A DNA stretch of 13,265 nucleotides from CAYRJA01 sp964424455 (GTDB taxonomy: Bacteria; Bacteroidota; Bacteroidia; Chitinophagales; UBA10324), in assembly GCA_964424455.1 (NCBI GenBank), contig CAYRJA010000093.1:1-13265 (forward strand), given 5' to 3'. The notes below the pieces were generated by a model. That model worked only from the letters and a program-made list of their open reading frames with translations, was not told the DNA's origin and did not search any database. Within the stretch, counting starts at the first letter, position 1, and every line of letters starts with the position of its first letter. A program made the translations under genes and the position numbers. This document shows positions 1-4,607 of this stretch, in pieces.

Positions 1-57
1 GAAATGACGAGTTCAGACAATATCTCCTTAGAGTTTAGACCCGAAAGCCCTGTTTGA
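1..57 (+). CDS. Possible 3' end of an upstream gene (partial)
   Basis: Frame 1 is open from the window edge to a TGA at 55-57 and would encode an 18-residue tail ending EFRPESPV. In Bacteroidetes type II-C loci cas9 usually sits directly upstream of cas1, so this could be the end of cas9. The tail is too short to recognise, and frame 3 is also open for 11 codons before a TAG at 36-38. The call rests on position only. Confidence 0.2.
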   Translation, partial: EMTSSDNISLEFRPESPV

Positions 58-58
58 G

Positions 59-69
59 AAACCTTGAAG
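59..69. repeat. Half copy of the AACCTTGAAG palindrome upstream of the transposase
   Basis: The sequence AAACCTTGAAG here equals the right arm of the palindromes at 308-330 and 684-708. The left arm is missing. Together with 684-708 it places the transposase gene between two related sequences, as expected for a RAYT with REP-like elements. An 11-nt match could be chance, so confidence is moderate. Confidence 0.4.
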
Positions 70-99
70 AGATGTTTATAAAATAAAAACTGATTCTTT

Positions 100-681
100 A
101 TGGAATATCTGCTGCCCGGATTGACTTATCATATTTACAACCACGCAAACGGAGATGAAAATATTTTCCGCGAAGAAAGAAACTATCCTTTCTTTCTTCA
201 GAAGTATGAAAAGCATATAACACCCATAGCAGAAACTTACGCTTACTGCCTGATGCCAAATCATTTTCATCTGCTGTTGAAAATTAAAGACGAACAAACG
301 ATAAACTTTCAAGGTTTTAAAAACCTTGAAGGATTCGTTAGCAAGCAATTTTCTAACTTTTTTAATAGCTATTCAAAATCTTTCAATAAAACTTACAATA
401 GGAGAGGTTCACTTTTTAATCCCCGGTTTAAAAGAAAAGTTATTACATCTGATGAACAATTTCAATCCACCTTTCTTTATATTCACCTGAATCCGGTGAA
501 GCATGGATTTACAAATAATGAGGAAGATTGGAAATGGTCTTCATTACACAAATATATAAGTCGTGAAGGAGGTAATGTTTTGAATCTTAATGATGCAATA
601 ACAAGGTTTGATACTTATGAGAATATTTTCTTCTGTTTGAAAGAACGAAGAGATAGATTTTTTTCAATGGAAGAAGAATAA
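100..681 (+). CDS. REP-associated tyrosine transposase (IS200-like Y1 family, RAYT)
   Basis: This is a 193-residue single-strand DNA transposase of the HUH/Y1 superfamily, which cuts hairpin DNA and forms a 5' phosphotyrosine link. The HUH metal motif is in LMPNHFHLLL (H55, H57). The conserved GSLFNPRFKRK block spans about 103-113, and the probable catalytic tyrosine is Y127 in YIHLNPVKHG. The length is usual for RAYTs and the motifs look intact. It starts at ATG 100; the N-terminus (LPGLTYHIYNHANG) matches the family. Residues 70-77 are encoded by a palindromic element at 308-330, between the HUH strand and the next helix. A full copy of the palindrome follows the stop codon by 2 nt and a half copy precedes the gene. 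The gene shares strand with cas1 and ends 40 nt before it, so it probably inserted into the cas operon without blocking cas1-cas2 transcription. By eye its base use is richer in A+T than cas1. A role in CRISPR function is possible but nothing in the protein shows one. Confidence 0.9.
   Translation: MEYLLPGLTYHIYNHANGDENIFREERNYPFFLQKYEKHITPIAETYAYCLMPNHFHLLLKIKDEQTINFQGFKNLEGFVSKQFSNFFNSYSKSFNKTYNRRGSLFNPRFKRKVITSDEQFQSTFLYIHLNPVKHGFTNNEEDWKWSSLHKYISREGGNVLNLNDAITRFDTYENIFFCLKERRDRFFSMEEE
308..330. repeat. Palindromic REP-like element inside the transposase ORF
   Basis: This 23-nt near-perfect palindrome has arms TTCAAGGTTTT and AAAACCTTGAA around a single A. It is identical to the core of 684-708 and continues with the same GG on the right. 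It is read in frame as F-Q-G-F-K-N-L-E. The identical extragenic copy suggests insertion into the coding sequence rather than chance. Confidence 0.85.
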
Positions 682-683
682 AT

Positions 684-708
684 CTTCAAGGTTTTAAAAA
701 CCTTGAAG
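684..708. repeat. Palindromic REP-like element between the transposase and cas1
   Basis: This 25-nt palindrome has 12-nt arms CTTCAAGGTTTT and AAAACCTTGAAG with one central A. It starts 2 nt after the transposase stop and ends 13 nt before the cas1 start. It would fold as a stable hairpin in DNA or RNA. No T tract follows (GTTCAAAAG), so it is unlikely to terminate transcription efficiently. It may be the REP-like substrate of the adjacent transposase. Confidence 0.85.
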
Positions 709-721
709 GTTCAAAAGAAAT

Positions 722-1648
722 ATGATTAAGCGTACCCTTTATTTCGGTAATCCTGCTTATCTGAAAACGAAAGATGAGCAATTGGTTTTTCAATCGCCCA
801 ATGAGGAAGCGGTAAAAACAATTCCGGTTGAAGACATCGGCGTAGTGATTCTGGATCATCAGCAAATCACCATTTCACAGGCGCTGATGGCAAAGCTGCT
901 TGCCAACAATGTCGCATTGATTACCTGCGACAATACCCACCACCCTACCGGGCTGATGCTGAATTTAGACGGACATCAGTTGCAGAGCCAGCGATTCAAA
1001 GACCAGTTGAATGCAAGCGTGCCGCTCTGCAAACAACTGTGGCAACAAACGGTGCAAATGAAAATTACCAATCAGTCCAATCTGTTACAGATAAACCGTG
1101 TTGAAACAGGTAACATGAAACGGTGGGTGGATGATGTAAAAAGCGGCGACAGCGAAAACCACGAAGCGCGGGCAGCCGTTTACTACTGGACAAAACTGTT
1201 TCCTCACTTTCCTGATTTTAAGCGGGAACGATTCGGCACACCGCCTAACAATTTACTCAACTACGGCTATGCCATTCTTCGTGCTATGGTTGCACGCTCA
1301 TTAGTAGGTTCGGGTTTGCTGCCCACACTTGGTATTCATCATCGCAACCAATACAACTCATATTGTTTAGCGGATGACATTATGGAACCATACCGCCCCT
1401 ATGTAGATGAATTGGTGCTGAAGTTTGTAAACGCCAACGGACCCAACTTTCTTGACCCGATGACTACGAGTATGAAAAAAGAAATGCTGGCGTTGCCTGC
1501 CGTAGATGTTGTGATTGACGGAGAAAAAAGTCCGCTGATGGTTGGAGTGCAACGCACCACTGCATCGCTGGCAAAATGCTTTGATGGAACGGTAAGAAAG
1601 ATTGCTTACCCTTTGTTTAAGCCCAATTTTTTCATAGCAGAAACATAA
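722..1648 (+). CDS. cas1: Type II-C CRISPR integrase Cas1
   Basis: Cas1 is the metal-dependent integrase that, with Cas2, inserts new spacers at the leader-repeat junction. The protein is 308 residues, normal for type II Cas1. The N-terminal beta domain spans about 1-85 and begins with the usual IKRTLYFGNPAYL. The helical catalytic domain follows. Catalytic residues visible are E148 in the NHEARAAVYYW segment, H206/H207 in GIHHRNQYN, and D218/D219 with E222 in LADDIMEPYRP; all are intact. The start is ATG 722, chosen because the family N-terminus begins there. cas2 follows after 49 bp on the same strand. No cas4 or csn2 is seen, which fits subtype II-C. The protein resembles Cas1 of Bacteroidetes II-C systems and appears functional. 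The effector cas9 must lie outside the window if the system is complete. Confidence 0.97.
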   Translation: MIKRTLYFGNPAYLKTKDEQLVFQSPNEEAVKTIPVEDIGVVILDHQQITISQALMAKLLANNVALITCDNTHHPTGLMLNLDGHQLQSQRFKDQLNASVPLCKQLWQQTVQMKITNQSNLLQINRVETGNMKRWVDDVKSGDSENHEARAAVYYWTKLFPHFPDFKRERFGTPPNNLLNYGYAILRAMVARSLVGSGLLPTLGIHHRNQYNSYCLADDIMEPYRPYVDELVLKFVNANGPNFLDPMTTSMKKEMLALPAVDVVIDGEKSPLMVGVQRTTASLAKCFDGTVRKIAYPLFKPNFFIAET

Positions 1649-1697
1649 AGACAGCAGATGAAATCTGTTCTGATTTCTTCCGGCTTCTGTAACCATT

Positions 1698-2027
1698 ATG
1701 CGATTAAATGAATACCGTATTTTGTGGATAATAGTATTGTTCGATTTGCCTACTGAAACTGCTGCCGAGCGAAAAACTTATGCGCGGTTCCGAAAGGATA
1801 TTATGAAAGACGGATTCACCATGTTTCAGTTCAGTATCTACCTGCGCCACTGTGCCAGCCGTGAAAATGCAGAGGTGCATGTGAAGCGCGTAAAAAAACT
1901 GCTCCCTGAAAAGGGACATATCGGCATACTGACTATAACGGACAAACAATTCGGGATGATGGAAATTTTTTATGGTCAGAAGCTGACAAAGCCGCCGGAT
2001 ACACATCAGCAGTTGGAGATGTTCTGA
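1698..2027 (+). CDS. cas2: CRISPR adaptation protein Cas2 (type II-C)
   Basis: Cas2 is the small ferredoxin-fold partner that bridges two Cas1 dimers in the spacer integration complex. The 109-residue protein has the first strand WIIVLFDLPTET with the conserved aspartate D16, followed by the block GFTMFQFSIYLRHCASRENA (about 39-58) and TITDKQFGMMEIFYG (about 78-92). The tail ends QQLEMF, as is usual in Bacteroidetes type II Cas2. It starts at ATG 1698; the in-frame N-terminus MRLNEYRI is characteristic of the family. It lies 49 bp after cas1 and is followed 5 nt later by a strong hairpin terminator, so it is the last gene of the cas operon. Confidence 0.97.
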   Translation: MRLNEYRILWIIVLFDLPTETAAERKTYARFRKDIMKDGFTMFQFSIYLRHCASRENAEVHVKRVKKLLPEKGHIGILTITDKQFGMMEIFYGQKLTKPPDTHQQLEMF

Positions 2028-2032
2028 TAAAA

Positions 2033-2067
2033 AAAACCTTCAGAGTTACAGAAACTCTGAAGGTTTT
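2033..2067 (+). terminator. Hairpin terminator after cas2
   Basis: A perfect 15-bp stem (AAAACCTTCAGAGTT at 2033-2047 pairing with 2053-2067) encloses the 5-nt loop ACAGA. An A run precedes it and TTTT closes the right arm, so it could work as a bidirectional intrinsic terminator between cas2 and the array. Its outer AAAACCTT arm is shared with the REP-like palindromes at 308 and 684, so it may descend from a related element. Confidence 0.75.
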
Positions 2068-2133
2068 GAAGATAAATTTTTAATCCTGATTTCGCTTGTA
2101 AACCACTGAACCTGATTGAGAAGTACAGAGTCA
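2068..2133. promoter_or_regulatory. Putative CRISPR leader
   Basis: This 66-bp A+T-rich stretch lies between the cas2 terminator and the first repeat. I find no TAnnTTTG promoter here reading into the array. The cas2-proximal end is the likely site of spacer insertion, because the opposite end carries the altered terminal repeat and a duplicated spacer. The leader function is inferred from position. Confidence 0.45.
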
Positions 2134-3255
2134 GTTGTTTATCTTCTATGCGAAAGTACAATTTGAAAGCAAATCACAACACTCGACCCGCTTTGCACGA
2201 AGTACACCGTGTTGTTTATCTTCTATGCGAAAGTACAATTTGAAAGCAAATCACAACCTGAAGCTGCCAGTAGTAATTTTTATTCAGTTGTTTATCTTCT
2301 ATGCGAAAGTACAATTTGAAAGCAAATCACAACCGAGAATTTCGAGCAAGAAACAGAAACAGAGTTGTTTATCTTCTATGCGAAAGTACAATTTGAAAGC
2401 AAATCACAACAATCCCCCGTAAACTCCATTTCATAAGCCAGTTGTTTATCTTCTATGCGAAAGTACAATTTGAAAGCAAATCACAACAACAAATTTGCGC
2501 GTTACTTTAATTCCTGTGTTGTTTATCTTCTATGCGAAAGTACAATTTGAAAGCAAATCACAACCCAAACGGCTAACCTGCAGATTATTCAGAGTTGTTT
2601 ATCTTCTATGCGAAAGTACAATTTGAAAGCAAATCACAACCCAAAAATAGTGGTGTAATCGTACTCCGCAGTTGTTTATCTTCTATGCGAAAGTACAATT
2701 TGAAAGCAAATCACAACAAAATAACGATTTTATCGTTAAACCTGAATGTTGTTTATCTTCTATGCGAAAGTACAATTTGAAAGCAAATCACAACAATAAA
2801 CTATTTGTATTATAAAAAGAATAGTTGTTTATCTTCTATGCGAAAGTACAATTTGAAAGCAAATCACAACACAGGCGCACGCATGGCAAAATAATCTTTC
2901 GTTGTTTATCTTCTATGCGAAAGTACAATTTGAAAGCAAATCACAACATGCAGGGACTGTGGCTATTGGGAGCACGGGTTGTTTATCTTCTATGCGAAAG
3001 TACAATTTGAAAGCAAATCACAACCGCATGGCTAAAACATTTGATAAAGCAGTAGTTGTTTATCTTCTATGCGAAAGTACAATTTGAAAGCAAATCACAA
3101 CTTCTTGACGGTAGATTATGTATTATATTAAGTTGTTTATCTTCTATGCGAAAGTACAATTTGAAAGCAAATCACAACTTCTTGACGGTAGATTATGTAT
3201 TATATTAAGTTGTTTATCTTCTATGCGAAAGTACAATTTGAAAGCAAATCACAAT
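2134..3255. CRISPR. Type II-C CRISPR array, 15 repeats of 47 bp and 14 spacers
   Basis: The 47-bp repeat reads GTTGTTTATCTTCTATGCGA at its + strand 5' end and ends GAAAGCAAATCACAAC. Repeats start at 2134, 2211, 2287, 2364, 2441, 2518, 2594, 2671, 2748, 2824, 2901, 2978, 3055, 3132 and 3209. Eleven spacers are 30 nt and three are 29 nt (spacers 2, 6 and 9). All repeats look identical except the last, whose final base at 3255 is T instead of C. Spacers 13 and 14 are identical. Read on the - strand the repeat begins GTTGTGATTTGCTTTC, the sequence I recall at the 5' end of Bacteroides type II-C repeats, and it carries a promoter-like TTG-N18-TACTTTCG. crRNAs are therefore more likely made from the - strand, toward the cas genes, from promoters inside the repeats as in other II-C systems. 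I recognise no spacer target; none matches elsewhere in the window by eye. Confidence 0.98.
3102..3255. repeat. Tandem duplication of a spacer-repeat unit
   Basis: The 77-nt unit of spacer plus repeat at 3102-3178 is repeated at 3179-3255. The only difference is the last base (C at 3178, T at 3255). This looks like recombination between neighbouring repeats at the old end of the array rather than two acquisitions. Confidence 0.9.
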
Positions 3256-3342
3256 TACATGCAAGCCGGACAATGATGGCTTTCTAATGCGGTTGCCCTG
3301 CATCTCAAATGTAGTTCTTGTGATTTCATTTTATTGTCCTTA
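3256..3342 (-). ncRNA. Candidate tracrRNA (anti-repeat plus two hairpins)
   Basis: The segment 3318-3342 on the + strand is a degenerate copy of the repeat in inverted orientation. TTGTGATTT is exact, and by hand alignment about 20 of 26 columns match. A - strand RNA would therefore carry an anti-repeat able to pair with the 5' part of - strand crRNAs, with an internal bulge. Downstream on that strand come a hairpin with a GCAA tetraloop (3303 to 3287, ATGC/GCAT plus GG/CC with one bulged A) and a 5-bp AAGCC/GGCTT hairpin (3282 to 3263). Anti-repeat followed by hairpins is the layout of tracrRNA. Against it, I see no clear - strand promoter and no T tract before the array. Ends are approximate, and a + strand RNA from the same locus is the alternative. 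Confidence 0.4.
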
Positions 3343-3348
3343 TCTTTG
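3318..3348 (+). promoter_or_regulatory. Bacteroidetes-type promoter reading away from the array
   Basis: TTG at 3318-3320 and TATCTTTG at 3341-3348 are separated by 20 bp, a good fit to the Bacteroidetes -33/-7 consensus. Transcription would begin near 3354 and run toward 3438. The site overlaps the degenerate repeat copy. No protein gene follows on the + strand, so the product would be a small RNA. Confidence 0.5.
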
Positions 3349-3371
3349 TATCAATTTCGAATTCATATATC

Positions 3372-3438
3372 AAGAGAACTAAGAGAAACTGCGGTGATCA
3401 TTGCGCTCAGAAGGCACTCTTGGTTCTCTTATCTTTTT
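3372..3438 (+). terminator. Long hairpin with T tract, possible end of a small RNA
   Basis: AAGAGAACTAAGAG (3372-3385) pairs with 3417-3430 over 14 bp with one G-U, around a 31-nt loop, and is followed by ATCTTTTT (3431-3438). This is intrinsic-terminator geometry on the + strand. With the promoter at 3318-3348 it would define an RNA of about 85 nt. It may also stop transcription that leaves the array toward tsaD. Confidence 0.5.
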
Positions 3439-3455
3439 CGGAATATTAATTTACC

Positions 3456-3488
3456 CACTGATGCAAGTGTTTTTCACTTGTGTCAGTG
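3456..3488 (-). terminator. Hairpin downstream of tsaD
   Basis: Two 6-bp stems (CACTGA/TCAGTG and CAAGTG/CACTTG) are separated by a symmetric 2x2 internal loop and capped by a 5-nt loop (AAAAA on the tsaD strand). It starts 11 nt after the tsaD stop. No clear T tract follows, so it may protect the mRNA 3' end rather than act as a strong terminator. Confidence 0.45.
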
Positions 3489-3499
3489 AGAATCTATCC

Positions 3500-4504
3500 T
3501 CAAAATTCCATCCTCGCCATAGGTGCAGCAGTCAGAGAGGCAAAATCATTGGCAAGATATTGATAGTAAGCAGCCATAGCAATCATGGCGGCATTGTCTG
3601 TGCAATATTCAAATTGTGGAATGTATGTTTTCCAGTTGCACTTCTCCCCTTCTGTTACAATTGCATTTCTCAGCCCACTGTTGGCAGAAACACCGCCTGC
3701 AATTGCAATTTCTTTTATCCCTGTTTGTTCTGATGCCTGAATCAATTTATGCAGAAGAATGGTAACGATTCTGTGTTGAATGGAAGCGCAGATATCATTC
3801 CTGTTCTTCTCAATAAAATTTTCATCCTTCTGCCGGTTGTCGCGAAGGAAATAAAGAATGGAAGTTTTCAACCCGCTGAAACTAAAATCAAGGTTGGGGA
3901 TTTGTGGCTCCGGAAAATGGAAGGCATTGGGATTTCCTGACTGTGCATACTTGTCAATCAGCGGTCCGCCCGGATAAGGAAGTCCGAGCAGTTTAGCGCT
4001 TTTGTCGAATGCTTCGCCGGCAGCATCATCGGTGGTTTCGCCAATCACTTTCATTTTCAGATAATTTTCCACCAAAACAATCTGAGTATGCCCGCCGGAA
4101 ACAGTAAGGCACAGAAACGGAAATTGCGGTTTGGGTTCATCTATGAAATGGGCAAGAACATGTGCCTTCATGTGGTTGACAGTGATAACCGGAATTTTTA
4201 ACGACTGTGCCATCGCTTTGGCAAATGAACTTCCTACCAGCAATGAGCCAATCAATCCGGGTCCTAATGTGAAGGCAATGGCATGGAGTTGGCTTAATTG
4301 GATTCCTGATTTTTTTATTGCCACATCCACTACCGGAACGATATTTTGCTGATGAGCGCGCGATGCCAGTTCGGGCACTACTCCGCCGTATTGTTCGTGT
4401 ACTTTCTGGCTTGCCGTTTCGTTGGACAGAATCCGCCCATCGCTCAGCACAGAGGCAGAAGTTTCATCACAGGACGATTCGATGGCAAGAATGTTTATCG
4501 GCAA
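3500..4504 (-). CDS. tsaD: tRNA N6-threonylcarbamoyladenosine transferase TsaD
   Basis: TsaD transfers the threonylcarbamoyl group to A37 of ANN-decoding tRNAs, working with TsaB and TsaE in the cytoplasm. Family motifs are all present: ILAIESSCDETSA at the N-terminus, the metal-binding NHMKAH (H111 and H115), VSGGHTQIV, DDAAGEAFDK, a GGVSANSGLR motif, and YCTDNAAM with the late metal aspartate (D303). No in-frame ATG lies before these motifs. I choose TTG at 4504-4502, giving MPINILAIESS and 334 residues. This puts the two histidines at exactly 111 and 115, as in the E. coli enzyme, and gives the usual family length. A longer frame starting at TTG 4573 would add 23 residues unlike the family. 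The gene is convergent with the CRISPR locus and divergent from the tamB-like gene. It is an intact housekeeping gene and is probably essential. Confidence 0.96.
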   Translation of the reverse strand: MPINILAIESSCDETSASVLSDGRILSNETASQKVHEQYGGVVPELASRAHQQNIVPVVDVAIKKSGIQLSQLHAIAFTLGPGLIGSLLVGSSFAKAMAQSLKIPVITVNHMKAHVLAHFIDEPKPQFPFLCLTVSGGHTQIVLVENYLKMKVIGETTDDAAGEAFDKSAKLLGLPYPGGPLIDKYAQSGNPNAFHFPEPQIPNLDFSFSGLKTSILYFLRDNRQKDENFIEKNRNDICASIQHRIVTILLHKLIQASEQTGIKEIAIAGGVSANSGLRNAIVTEGEKCNWKTYIPQFEYCTDNAAMIAMAAYYQYLANDFASLTAAPMARMEF

Positions 4505-4607
4505 GATTGTTGAAAATATTTTTGGTGAAATTAGACTTAAATTGCAACACTGAAAAAAGTGAAAGCTGTTCAATAGAATTGTAACAGATTTTCCGGATGA
4601 TTAAGAT
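4505..4607. promoter_or_regulatory. Divergent intergenic region of tsaD and the tamB-like gene
   Basis: The 103 bp between the two TTG starts must serve both genes. TATTTTTG at 4517-4524 fits the Bacteroidetes -7 box for + strand transcription, with a start near 4530, but I see no well-placed -33 TTG. No convincing - strand -7 box was found. Confidence 0.3.

Noticed and set aside
684..708. Palindrome after the transposase as an intrinsic terminator
   Set aside because: No T tract follows the stem, and cas1 starts 13 nt later with no promoter of its own that I can see, so read-through is more likely.
1..2133. Search for cas9, csn2 or cas4
   Set aside because: No HNH or RuvC motif and no such gene is present; at most 18 codons of an upstream gene are visible, so the effector cannot be claimed from this window.
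2135..3087. Four open frames across the array with repeated FIFYAKVQFESKSQ peptides
   Set aside because: They are translations of the CRISPR repeat and spacers, not genes.
3263..3303. The two hairpins as + strand terminators of the array
   Set aside because: They are short and have no T tract on either side; the tetraloop makes more sense on the - strand.
3401..3733. Open frame of 110 codons on the + strand
   Set aside because: Most of it is antisense to tsaD and it starts inside the loop of the terminator hairpin; no family resemblance.
4502..4573. Longer tsaD with 23 extra N-terminal residues from TTG 4573
   Set aside because: The extra residues do not resemble the family and would shift the metal histidines away from 111 and 115.
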